The notes beneath the pieces were generated by a model that was given only the letters and a program-made list of their open reading frames with translations, was not told the DNA's origin and did not search any database. Shown in pieces: positions 1 through 8,462 of a DNA stretch of 64,000 nucleotides (positions are counted from its first letter, which is position 1; each line of letters starts with the position of its first letter). The stretch is from Janthinobacterium sp. SUN073. Its GTDB lineage: Bacteria; Pseudomonadota; Gammaproteobacteria; Burkholderiales; Burkholderiaceae_D. The stretch lies in contig NZ_JAPUBT010000008.1 of NCBI RefSeq assembly GCF_030397665.1, positions 161,511 to 225,510 on the forward strand, in the 5' to 3' direction. The position numbers and the translations under genes were made by a program.

Positions 1-729
1 ATCAACCCGCAAATCCTGCCCTCGCCCGTCGCCGTGGTCGTGAAGTGGTATGAATACCTGATCCCCATGCAAGCGTACACGCCCGAAGCGGGCAATTACC
101 TGGTGTGGATGTTCTCCGGCGAACTGCCGCACGACGCCTGGGCCAGCCTGTCGCGCGTGCTGGGCGGCTTCGCCATCGGCGCCGGCCTGGCCTTGCCGCT
201 GGGCTTGCTGATGGGCACCAACAAGACCATCTATAAACTGTTCGACCCGCTGGTGCAGGTGCTGCGCCCGATTCCGCCGATCGCCTACATCCCGCTGGCG
301 ATTTTGTGGTTCGGCCTGGGCAACCCGCCCGCCTTCTTCCTGATCAGCATCGGTTCCTTCTTCCCCGTGCTGATGAATACCATCGCCGGCGTGCGCCAGG
401 TCGACGGCATCTACATCCGCGCCGCGCGCAACCTGGGCGCCAGCCAGATGACGATGTTCCGCCGCGTCATCCTGCCAGCGGCCACGCCATATATTCTGGC
501 CGGCGCGCGCATCGGCATGGGCACGGCCTTCATCGTCGTGATCGTGGCGGAAATGATCGCCGTCAACAGCGGCCTCGGTTTCCGCATCCTGGAAGCGCGC
601 GAATATTTCTGGTCTGACAAGATTATCGCCGGCATGTTTACCATCGGCCTGTTCGGCCTGGCCATCGACATGGCCATGAATGCCCTGAATAATCATTTGC
701 TGCAGTGGCACCGCGGCCTGGAACACTGA
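1..729 (+). CDS. ABC transporter permease, SsuC/TauC/NrtB type (5' partial)
   Basis: The reading frame is open from base 1, so the gene starts upstream of the window; the first Met codon at 34 is internal. The product is the inner-membrane permease of a binding-protein-dependent importer of the sulfonate/taurine/nitrate class. It has several hydrophobic helices and, near its C-terminal third, the cytoplasmic EAA loop that docks on the ATPase (GASQMTMFRRVILPAATPYI region, around nt 436-495). The ATPase gene follows 11 bases after the stop, so both belong to one operon; the periplasmic binding protein is presumably upstream. The substrate cannot be read from the permease alone: sulfonates, taurine, nitrate, cyanate and thiamine precursors are all imported by this family. 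Confidence 0.9.
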   Translation: MNPQILPSPVAVVVKWYEYLIPMQAYTPEAGNYLVWMFSGELPHDAWASLSRVLGGFAIGAGLALPLGLLMGTNKTIYKLFDPLVQVLRPIPPIAYIPLAILWFGLGNPPAFFLISIGSFFPVLMNTIAGVRQVDGIYIRAARNLGASQMTMFRRVILPAATPYILAGARIGMGTAFIVVIVAEMIAVNSGLGFRILEAREYFWSDKIIAGMFTIGLFGLAIDMAMNALNNHLLQWHRGLEH

Positions 730-740
730 GAGGAACGGCC

Positions 741-1532
741 ATGACCACGATCAATATCAATGCAGTCAATAAAATCTTCACCACGGGCGGCGCCGACGTC
801 ATTGCCCTGAAGGACATCAACCTGGAAATCGCCAGCGGCGAGTTCATCTGCCTGCTGGGACCGTCCGGCTGCGGCAAGTCGACCCTGCTCAACGCCATCG
901 CCGGCTTTTCGCAGCCGACGTCGGGCCAGATCCTGGCCGGCGGCAAGCTGATCACCGAACCCGGTCCCGACCGCGGCATGGTGTTCCAGGAATACGCGCT
1001 GTTCCCATGGATGACCATCGAGAGCAATATCGCTTTCGGCCTGGAAATCGCCGGCAAGACGCCAGCCGAGATCAAGGAACGGGTCGACATGCTGCTGAGC
1101 ATGCTGGGCTTGACGGAATTCCGTGCCCGCTACCCGAAAGACTTGTCGGGCGGCATGCGCCAGCGCGTGGCGATTGCCCGCGTGCTGGCCCTCGATTCGC
1201 CCATCATGCTGATGGATGAACCGTTCGGCGCGCTGGATGCCTTGACGCGACGCAACCTGCAAGATGAATTACTGAAAATCTGGAAAGTCTTCGGTACCAC
1301 CATCGTTTTTGTGACGCACTCGATCGAGGAATCGATCTACCTGGCCGACCGCACCATCGTCATGACCTACCGTCCCGGCACCATCAAGCGCGACGTGGCC
1401 ATCGACCTGCCCCGCCCGCGCGACCCGAGCGACCCCGAGTTCAACCGCTTGAAACGCATGCTGGGCGAGATGGTGATGGAAGAGCAGCAGCGTCATCACA
1501 ATGCGGAAACGATGGCGAGTACGGCAGATTAG
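741..1532 (+). CDS. ABC transporter ATP-binding protein, SsuB/TauB/NrtD type
   Basis: This 263-residue ATPase powers the importer whose permease lies just upstream. All nucleotide-binding motifs are present: Walker A GPSGCGKST at about residues 40-48, Q-loop Q83, signature LSGGMRQ at about 135-141, Walker B IMLMDE at about 155-160 and the switch His in VTHS near 193. The length is normal for SsuB/TauB proteins. I chose the ATG at 741 (MTTININAV) because AGAGGAA lies just before it; an in-frame start at 705 would overlap the permease gene by 25 bases. Substrate is not determinable from this subunit. Confidence 0.92.
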   Translation: MTTININAVNKIFTTGGADVIALKDINLEIASGEFICLLGPSGCGKSTLLNAIAGFSQPTSGQILAGGKLITEPGPDRGMVFQEYALFPWMTIESNIAFGLEIAGKTPAEIKERVDMLLSMLGLTEFRARYPKDLSGGMRQRVAIARVLALDSPIMLMDEPFGALDALTRRNLQDELLKIWKVFGTTIVFVTHSIEESIYLADRTIVMTYRPGTIKRDVAIDLPRPRDPSDPEFNRLKRMLGEMVMEEQQRHHNAETMASTAD

Positions 1533-1547
1533 TCGTCGTGCGACCAT

Positions 1548-1608
1548 ACCCCAAAGCAAATGCCGGGGTCGGACCTTAAGGTCCGACCCCAGTCCTTCGC
1601 TTTGGGGT
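1548..1608. repeat. Nested palindromic repeat (REP-like)
   Basis: A perfect 26-base palindrome occupies 1565-1590, centred on CCTTAAGG with GGGGTCGGA/TCCGACCCC arms. It sits inside a second inverted repeat, ACCCCAAAGC at 1548-1557 and GCTTTGGGGT at 1599-1608. The structure lies between the ABC operon stop (1532) and the kinase start (1640). There is no T-run, so a classic intrinsic terminator is unlikely on sequence alone. It looks like a REP-type extragenic element; copy number in the genome cannot be seen here. Confidence 0.7.
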
Positions 1609-1639
1609 CACATCTCTTCAACCCGACACACGGAGCACC

Positions 1640-3535
1640 ATGGCACTCGGCAAATGGCCCTTGAGACCCGCGCTCGCCCCCCTGCTGGCCGTGGGGTCGC
1701 TGGTCCTGCTGACGTGGGCGTCGTATGCCTGGGTCAAGCAGCGCCAGCTCGATGAATTGCACCGCACGCTCGATTCGCGCGCGGAACTGTATGCGGCGTC
1801 CATCGGCGGCGCCCTGAACAAATACGAATTCCTGCCCCTGGCCGTGGCCCAGAGCGATGCCGTGGCGCAATTGCTGGAACAGCCCAGCGCCGACAGAGTC
1901 ACGCAGATCAACGCCTACCTGGTCGACATGAACCGCCGCGCAGGCGCCTTTGCCGTCTACGTGCTCGACGACAAGGGCACGACCCTGGCATCGAGCAACT
2001 GGCAAGACCGCAGCTCCTACGTGGGCGTCAACTACGGCTTCCGTCCCTATTTCAAGAATTCCATCGCGGGCGGCATCGGCCGCTTCTACGGCATCGGCTT
2101 TTCCACCTTCGAGGCCGGCTATTTCATTTCCCAGCCCGTGCTGCGCGACGGGCGCATCATCGGCGTCGTCGCCGCCAAGGTCAACCTGGACTGGATCGAG
2201 CAATCGTGGCGCACGCCCGGTGCGGGCGAACAGATCTGGGTCAAGGATGCGAATGGCGTGATCATCCTGGCCACCACACCCGCCTTCAAGTTCAAGACCC
2301 TGGCGCCCCTGTCGCCGGCCGCGAAGAACGATATCAGCGCGCAGCGCCAGTTCCTGCAGGAAAACCTGCCCATTTTGCCGCACAAGGTGCTGCGCCAGTT
2401 CACCGACGGCGCCAGCGTCATGACCCTGGAGCGCCAGCAGTCGGGCGACACGCCGGCCCTGTCCGGCAGCGCCGACAAGGCGGACTATCTGGCCGTGAAC
2501 CGCGCTCTTGGCCCGCTGCAATGGCAGATCACCGTGCTGGCCGAACTCGACCAGGTCAACGAGGCGGCGCGCAACGCGGCGATCGCCGCCGCGCTGGGCT
2601 GGGCCTTGCTGCTGCTGGCCCTGATGTATGCGCGCCAGCGCCGGCGCCGCATCGCCGACAAGCTCAATGCGCAGCAAACCCTGGCGCGCGCCTATGAACA
2701 GCTGGAAATCAAGGTCGAGCAACGCACGGCCGACCTGGTGCACGCGAATGGCCGGCTGCAGGCGGAAGTGGCCGAACGCGAGCGGGCCGAGCAAACCTTG
2801 CGCTATGCCCAGGCGGAACTGGTGCAAAGCGGCAAGCTGGCGGCCATCGGCCAGATGGCGGCCGGCGTCACGCACGAGCTGAACCAGCCGCTGGCCGCCC
2901 TGCAGACGTTTTCCGACAATGCCAAGGTTTTCCTGGCACGCGGGCGCATCGACGATGCGCTGGACAACCTGTCCACCATTTCCGACCTCGTCAAGCGTCT
3001 CGGCTATGTCACCTCGCAACTGAAAGGCTTTGCGCGACGCAGCGACGATGCCCGCAAACCCGTCAGCGTGCGCCAGGCGTTTGCGCAAAGCATGCTGCAA
3101 ATCCGCACGCGCAAGCATTCGCAGCGCCTGACCCTGCATGAAAGCTGGCCTGAAGACGACATCATCGTGCTGTGCAACGCCATCGGCCTGGAACAGGTGT
3201 TTAGCAACCTGATCACCAACGCCATGGATGCCGTGCCGGAAAGCGAGCCCGTGCAGATCTGGTTCCAGGTGCGCCGCGAAGGCACACTGGCCATCATCCA
3301 TATCACCGATAATGGTCCCGGCATTCCGCTGGCTTCGCTCGACAAGATCTTCGACCCCTTCTATACCACCAAGGAACACGGGCTGGGCTTGGGATTGTCC
3401 ATCAGCGCAGGCATACTGCGCGCGGCCGGCAGCGCACTGGCCGTACGCAACCGCAGCGCGCAGGAAGGGGGCGGCGCACAATTTACCATCACCCTGAGCT
3501 GCGACCCGGGGGATAGAGACGAAGGAAACATCTGA
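1640..3535 (+). CDS. dctB: Sensor histidine kinase, DctB-like
   Basis: A 631-residue membrane sensor kinase. One transmembrane segment lies at about residues 10-30, a periplasmic double-Cache-like sensor follows to about 310, a second membrane segment lies near 312-333, then a coiled coil, a HisKA domain with phospho-acceptor His412 (VTHELNQP) and an ATPase domain with N-box NLITNAMDAV, DNGPGIP and HGLGLGLS. This order and length match DctB, which senses C4-dicarboxylates. GGAG four bases before the ATG supports the start. The stop TGA shares one base with the ATG of the response regulator, so the pair is translationally coupled. No dicarboxylate transporter lies in the window, so the actual signal is inferred only from family resemblance. 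Confidence 0.88.
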   Translation: MALGKWPLRPALAPLLAVGSLVLLTWASYAWVKQRQLDELHRTLDSRAELYAASIGGALNKYEFLPLAVAQSDAVAQLLEQPSADRVTQINAYLVDMNRRAGAFAVYVLDDKGTTLASSNWQDRSSYVGVNYGFRPYFKNSIAGGIGRFYGIGFSTFEAGYFISQPVLRDGRIIGVVAAKVNLDWIEQSWRTPGAGEQIWVKDANGVIILATTPAFKFKTLAPLSPAAKNDISAQRQFLQENLPILPHKVLRQFTDGASVMTLERQQSGDTPALSGSADKADYLAVNRALGPLQWQITVLAELDQVNEAARNAAIAAALGWALLLLALMYARQRRRRIADKLNAQQTLARAYEQLEIKVEQRTADLVHANGRLQAEVAERERAEQTLRYAQAELVQSGKLAAIGQMAAGVTHELNQPLAALQTFSDNAKVFLARGRIDDALDNLSTISDLVKRLGYVTSQLKGFARRSDDARKPVSVRQAFAQSMLQIRTRKHSQRLTLHESWPEDDIIVLCNAIGLEQVFSNLITNAMDAVPESEPVQIWFQVRREGTLAIIHITDNGPGIPLASLDKIFDPFYTTKEHGLGLGLSISAGILRAAGSALAVRNRSAQEGGGAQFTITLSCDPGDRDEGNI

Positions 3536-4881
3536 TGCATGAGAATAATTTTGAAGGCATGCAAGTGCTGCTGGTGGAAGACGACGCCGTCGTGCGCAAG
3601 GGCGCCCGGCAATCGCTGGAACTGGCCGGACTGCAAGTGACGGCCGTCGCCACGGCCGAGGAAGCGCTGCCCTGGCTGGTGCCCGAATTTGCGGGCATTT
3701 TATTGAGCGATATCAAGCTGCCCGGCATGGATGGCTTGAAACTGCTCGATATCGCCGTGGCGCAGGATGCCAGCCTGCCCGTGATCCTCGTCACGGGCCA
3801 CGGCGACGTGTCGATGGCCGTGGGCGCCATGCGCCGTGGCGCCTACGATTTCATCGAAAAGCCGTTTTCCGCCGACTTGCTGGTGGAAGTGTGCCGCCGC
3901 GCCCTGGATAAACGCCACCTGGTGCTGGAAAACATGGACTTGCGCCGCCAGCTGGAACAACGGGTCGGCATCGAGGCGCGCATCGTGGGCCGCAGCGCGG
4001 CCATGGCCAAAGTACGCCAGCTGGTGCTGAACCTGGCGCCGAAATCGGCCGACATCATCATCCTCGGTGAAACGGGCACCGGCAAAGAACTGATCGCGCG
4101 CTGCCTGCACGACTTCAGCGAGCGGCGCGACCACCCGTTCGTGGCCATCAATTGCGGCGCCCTGCCCGAATCGATCTTCGAGTCGGAACTGTTCGGCCAT
4201 GAGGAAGGCGCATTTACAGGTGCGCAGCGCCAGCGCATCGGCAAGATCGAATACGCGAATGGCGGCACCCTGTTCCTCGATGAAATCGAAAGCATGCCGC
4301 TGGCCCTGCAAGTCAAACTGCTGCGTGTGCTGCAGGAACGGCAAGTGGAGCGCCTCGGCTCGAACAAATTGATATCCGTGAATTTCCGCGTGATTGCCGC
4401 CGCCAAGGAAGACTTGAGCGTGCTGGCTGAACAGGGCAAGTTCCGGCCCGACCTGTATTACCGCCTGAACGTGGCCAGCCTCACGCTGCCCGCCCTGCGC
4501 AACCGGCGCGAGGATATCCCGCTGCTGTTCGAGTTTTTCGTGCTGCAGGCGGCCTTGCGCTACAGCCAGCCGGCCGCCCTCGTCAGCGGCGAGCTGATCG
4601 CGTCGCTGATGGCGCAGCGCTGGGCCGGCAATGTGCGCGAGCTGCACAATGTGGCCGACCGCTTCGTGCTGGGCTTGCTCGACGACACCCTGAGCCCGGC
4701 CGGCTGCCGCGAAGCGTCGCTGGCCGAGCAAGTCGACACCTTCGAAATCTCCATCATCGAGGAAGCCTTGCGCCGCCACAATGGCAACGTCATCGATGCG
4801 GCGGCTGCCTTGAATATCCCGAAGAAAACCCTGTACGACAAGCTCAAGCGATTTGATATCTCGATGGAGCAATTTCGATAA
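3535..4881 (+). CDS. dctD: Sigma-54-dependent response regulator, DctD-like
   Basis: This 448-residue NtrC-family activator is the partner of the kinase just upstream. An N-terminal receiver carries the phospho-acceptor Asp59 (SDIKLPGMDG) and acidic VEDD at its start. The AAA+ domain has Walker A GETGTGKE at about 177-184 and the sigma-54 contact loop GAFTGA at about 224-229, so it should be competent to activate RNA polymerase with sigma-54. A Fis-type helix-turn-helix ends the protein (NVIDAAAALNIPKKTLYDKL). Full length for DctD. Its target promoters are not evident in the window. Confidence 0.9.
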   Translation: MHENNFEGMQVLLVEDDAVVRKGARQSLELAGLQVTAVATAEEALPWLVPEFAGILLSDIKLPGMDGLKLLDIAVAQDASLPVILVTGHGDVSMAVGAMRRGAYDFIEKPFSADLLVEVCRRALDKRHLVLENMDLRRQLEQRVGIEARIVGRSAAMAKVRQLVLNLAPKSADIIILGETGTGKELIARCLHDFSERRDHPFVAINCGALPESIFESELFGHEEGAFTGAQRQRIGKIEYANGGTLFLDEIESMPLALQVKLLRVLQERQVERLGSNKLISVNFRVIAAAKEDLSVLAEQGKFRPDLYYRLNVASLTLPALRNRREDIPLLFEFFVLQAALRYSQPAALVSGELIASLMAQRWAGNVRELHNVADRFVLGLLDDTLSPAGCREASLAEQVDTFEISIIEEALRRHNGNVIDAAAALNIPKKTLYDKLKRFDISMEQFR

Positions 4882-4986
4882 TCATAGGCAAATAGCCGAC
4901 ACAGCCATGCGGCGCCGTCCTACCTGTTCCGGCGGACTCCTGTGTGAGAATGCCAGCTCACATCAACACTTGCAGAGGACACTGCC

Positions 4987-5295
4987 ATGAAAACCGCCGC
5001 TCTCTTGCTGGCCGCCACCCTGATGACCGTCGGCGGCGCCTGGGTGCAAGCCCAGTCGACGACGAATGTCAACCAGACGGGCAACCACACCAATAATCCC
5101 AACGATCCGGGACAGAAATCGGACCAGTCAGACAAACTCGACAACAAAGGCAAGCTGGTGCACGACGCCAAGCCGGCCAAGGCGCGGACGGACAAGCGCA
5201 GCCGCCGCGGTAAGCCCGTCGCCACGCAGGACACCCCGGCAGCCAGCGGACCGGCCACCTCGCCGCCAGCGACACCGGCAGCACCGGCCCGCTAA
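4987..5295 (+). CDS. Small secreted, disordered hypothetical protein
   Basis: A 102-residue protein with a clear signal peptide (MKTAALLLAATLMTVGGAWVQAQ, cleavage after AQA). The mature part is low-complexity: Asn/Thr/Asp-rich at first, then Lys/Arg-rich (around residues 55-75), then Ala/Pro/Thr-rich to the C-terminus, so it is probably unstructured. AGAGGA lies seven bases before the ATG. I recognise no domain. It stands alone between the DctBD-like pair and the next secreted protein. Confidence 0.65.
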   Translation: MKTAALLLAATLMTVGGAWVQAQSTTNVNQTGNHTNNPNDPGQKSDQSDKLDNKGKLVHDAKPAKARTDKRSRRGKPVATQDTPAASGPATSPPATPAAPAR

Positions 5296-5370
5296 GTCGG
5301 CCTCCAGGGCTGCGCCACATTACTGCCAGGCAAGCTATCATCACATCCTTTAGAAATAGCAAGGATGACA

Positions 5371-6051
5371 ATGAAAGCAGCATGGCAAACGATGGTGGCG
5401 GCAGGCGTATTGGCGGCCGCCGGCGTACAGGCGGCGCCCACGGTGGGCGAGTGCATGGAGCTGACGACGGGCATCAAGTTCAGCAAGAACAATGGCGACG
5501 CCCAAGTCAACGTCGAGGAAACCTTCGAGGGCAAGAAACTCAAGGGCACGCAGCTGATCCTCGACGGCGGCGTGCTGCTGGCCACGTCCTACCAGGACAT
5601 CCGCGACGGCCAGGTATTCCTGACGGGCACGATTCACTACAACGAAGACGGCAGCGTGCGCAGCAAGAACGTCTACGCGCCGCAATCGGCCATCCCCGCC
5701 AACATGCGCCCCGGCCAGGAAGTGCGCGTGCAGTTCTCGGACACGCAGACGAGCACCCACTACCCGTTGGCGGGCCTGTCCGACAAGATCACCACCTCCA
5801 CGCGCACGGATAAACGCGATTTCTCCATCACCTTCCTGGGCTGGGAACGCCTGGAACTGGGTGGGCGCCGCTTCCCCGACGCCTGCAAGTTCGAACTGCG
5901 TGACGTGGGCGGCAAGAGCAAGGGTCAAAGCGGTGAATACGTGTGGTACGCGCAGGGTTACGGCGTGATCATGACGGACAAGCTGGACAAGGATGGCGAT
6001 GTGCAGCCTGCGTATCGCATTGCGCTGACGAACATCCTCAGTGCGCCGTAA
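5371..6051 (+). CDS. Secreted hypothetical protein upstream of the Tle3-like gene
   Basis: About 226 residues starting with a signal peptide (MKAAWQTMVAAGVLAAAGVQAA); AAGGA ends six bases before the ATG at 5371, which I prefer to the ATG at 5365. The mature protein is beta-rich in appearance with repeated DGG/DG turns and contains two Cys (in VGECMEL and DACKFEL) that could form a disulfide, as expected in the periplasm. I recognise no family. It lies 92 bases upstream of the lipase effector gene on the same strand, so it is one possible place to look for a periplasmic immunity protein, but nothing in the sequence proves that role. Confidence 0.7.
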   Translation: MKAAWQTMVAAGVLAAAGVQAAPTVGECMELTTGIKFSKNNGDAQVNVEETFEGKKLKGTQLILDGGVLLATSYQDIRDGQVFLTGTIHYNEDGSVRSKNVYAPQSAIPANMRPGQEVRVQFSDTQTSTHYPLAGLSDKITTSTRTDKRDFSITFLGWERLELGGRRFPDACKFELRDVGGKSKGQSGEYVWYAQGYGVIMTDKLDKDGDVQPAYRIALTNILSAP

Positions 6052-6143
6052 GGCCGCATTCTTTCCCGCAAAGCTTGCGTAAACGCAATTAACCCCGCCA
6101 TCCCGCCCTCTACACTGTCCTGTCTGGTCAGCATGGAGCGGCG

Positions 6144-8462
6144 ATGGCGTATCCCAAACTTCCCTACACCAGCGGCAAGAGCACCGCCCTGCTCCATTGC
6201 GGCCGCATGCAGGACGCCATCGTACGCATCCGCCCTGAGCTGCCGGGCAATGTCATCGTCATCCATGGCGTCAATGATGTGGGCACCAGTTTTGGCGCAG
6301 TGGAAAAGGGTTTATGCCAGGGACTCGACGCGCGCATGTACGGCGGTGGCCACGTGTTCACCCCAGCCGCGTACCGTATGCCGCAGGAATCCGACAAGCG
6401 TGAAGTGATCGCCGATCCGGACGCCATCTATTTCAAGCGCCAGCCTGATGACACGACGTACAGCCCCGTCATTCCGTTTTACTGGGGCTATCGCGAACAA
6501 GGCAACGCCAGCAAAGTGGTCAACGGCCAGAACACGGACCGCTACGGCAACCGCCTCGACAAGGACATGTCGAAGAACGGCGGCCCGTTCGGCAACGCCA
6601 CCAACACCCTGCCCGACATGTGGAACAAGGGGCTGTTCTCGCCCTACGACGTGGGCGGCGATCCCGTGCGGCCCCTGATGACGGCGCCGGGCCGCATGTA
6701 CATGGTGCTGGCCGCCAAGCGCCTGGCCGCGCTCATCGCCATGATCCGCGACTACGACAGCGATGACGTGGTCTCCATCGTCGCGCACAGCCAGGGCTGT
6801 CTGATCTCGCTGCTGGCACAGGCCTTCCTGCTCGACGAAGGCAAGCGGCCCGCCGACACCTTGATCCTCACGCATCCGCCCTACAGCCTGGTGGAAGACA
6901 CGACCATGTTTTTCGGCGCGGCGGAATCGAGCCGCATCTTCGGCGGCGGCCAGGATGCGGTCATGCGCAAGCAGTACATGGCCATCAACGACCGCCAGAC
7001 CTTTCATGCGCGCCTGCAAACGCTGGTGCAGATCGTGCAAGGCGTGGTGGCCAAAAAGCACGCCACACCCGCCTTTGCGCAGATCAAAGATCACGCCGTC
7101 TGTCACGGCATGGCGGGCGCTGCATGGCGCGCGGAAGCGGACCGCGACAACCGGGGCAAGGTGTACCTGTACTTTTGCCCCGAAGACATGACTGTGGCGC
7201 TGGACAATATGCAAGGCATCGGCTGGCAAGGCATACCCGATCATCAGAACGGCCATGGCCTGTCGACAAGCAAGGGCAAGAAGGAGGGAGGTATCTGGGG
7301 CGCCGGTCCCACTAATTGGGAAAAGGAGTATCAAATGCGCAAGCCGCTGGCGGAACTGGGGGCGGGATTCTTCCAGCGCGTCTTCACCAATAAACAGCGG
7401 CTCGATGCGGCTGGCAAGAACAGCGGGCCGGTGTTGGTGGGCTTGCCGCCGCACGACTTCGCCCTGCGCCTGGACGGCGAGGACGACCATGCCCACGTGG
7501 CCGCCGCCAACCGCGGCCATCGCGGCAACCATGACGAGGCGCCGTGGCCGCCCGTCAAACCCGGCAAATGGAATATCTTTTCCACGGAGGCGGGTCGGCG
7601 CGAAGGCTTGCGCACGATCAATGGCGAAGCGCTGCGCGTGCCCAGAGCGGCCGTGCTGGACGGCGGCGAGATCCGCCCTGGGCAATTCCCCAAGGATTCC
7701 GACCAGGCCAAGCTGCCGCGCGACCAGCAAGGACCGTGCGAAGAAGTCGACCCCATCGATGCGGCCATCGCCATTACCAGTAAAAAAGGCGTGCAAAAAC
7801 TCCCGAGGGAAGTCGTCGACGATCCTCGCCCCCTGCACGACCGGAAATCGGAATACAACTATGGCCCCTTCAGTCCGTCCGCACTCAAACAGGTAGAGCA
7901 AGCGCTCAACCTGGGCAAAGATCCGGGAGACTGGCGCAAGCTGGAACGCGTGGCCCGCTACCCGCGCGGCGGCGACCTGCTGTACATCGATCCACTGGAA
8001 ACCCCAAACCAGGCGCGCAAACGCTGGCAGAACGAGGTCAGCCCCAAATCCTTCCACGGCGCCATTATCGGCAATGCGGAAAACCACCGCAACGTAACGG
8101 CGTATGACGTGGCCATCGGTGGCGGCAAGGCGAGCAGCGATCCGAAGTTTTACCGGTATTTGTGTGCGGTGGCGGATTGGCGAATGCAACGAGATGCACT
8201 GATACCTCACCGGCCGTCTATTCGCAGATGGGAAGAGTTCTTGACGCAATTTGGTATCTATTGGGCATCTGAATCCACACAACACAGACAAATTATCGAA
8301 GGTAATGCCCAGTACTACAGTTCGGGAGTGCTACCGGCCTGGTTACCTGCCCTGGAAGCTGGCCTGCCCTCCACCGTCGTATGTGAAACCGTAACTGGCC
8401 GACGCACCGAATCGGTCATCACGCCAGTCGTCCACAAAGCCAGCGATGACATCCCAAAATGA
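6144..8462 (+). CDS. Type VI secretion lipase effector, Tle3-like (alpha/beta hydrolase, DUF3274 type)
   Basis: A 772-residue hydrolase. Near the N-terminus VIVIHGVNDVG (about residues 36-46) is the typical oxyanion strand of an alpha/beta hydrolase, and the nucleophile elbow is AHSQG at 214-218 with Ser216. The long, charged remainder without a signal peptide fits the Tle3 family of type VI phospholipase effectors, which are delivered into the periplasm of rival cells. The gene directly behind it overlaps by four bases and belongs to DUF2875, the Tla3 adaptor family that loads Tle3 onto VgrG, which strengthens the call. The first Gly of the usual GXSXG is Ala here. Catalytic Asp and His were not assigned. 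Confidence 0.8.
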   Translation: MAYPKLPYTSGKSTALLHCGRMQDAIVRIRPELPGNVIVIHGVNDVGTSFGAVEKGLCQGLDARMYGGGHVFTPAAYRMPQESDKREVIADPDAIYFKRQPDDTTYSPVIPFYWGYREQGNASKVVNGQNTDRYGNRLDKDMSKNGGPFGNATNTLPDMWNKGLFSPYDVGGDPVRPLMTAPGRMYMVLAAKRLAALIAMIRDYDSDDVVSIVAHSQGCLISLLAQAFLLDEGKRPADTLILTHPPYSLVEDTTMFFGAAESSRIFGGGQDAVMRKQYMAINDRQTFHARLQTLVQIVQGVVAKKHATPAFAQIKDHAVCHGMAGAAWRAEADRDNRGKVYLYFCPEDMTVALDNMQGIGWQGIPDHQNGHGLSTSKGKKEGGIWGAGPTNWEKEYQMRKPLAELGAGFFQRVFTNKQRLDAAGKNSGPVLVGLPPHDFALRLDGEDDHAHVAAANRGHRGNHDEAPWPPVKPGKWNIFSTEAGRREGLRTINGEALRVPRAAVLDGGEIRPGQFPKDSDQAKLPRDQQGPCEEVDPIDAAIAITSKKGVQKLPREVVDDPRPLHDRKSEYNYGPFSPSALKQVEQALNLGKDPGDWRKLERVARYPRGGDLLYIDPLETPNQARKRWQNEVSPKSFHGAIIGNAENHRNVTAYDVAIGGGKASSDPKFYRYLCAVADWRMQRDALIPHRPSIRRWEEFLTQFGIYWASESTQHRQIIEGNAQYYSSGVLPAWLPALEAGLPSTVVCETVTGRRTESVITPVVHKASDDIPK

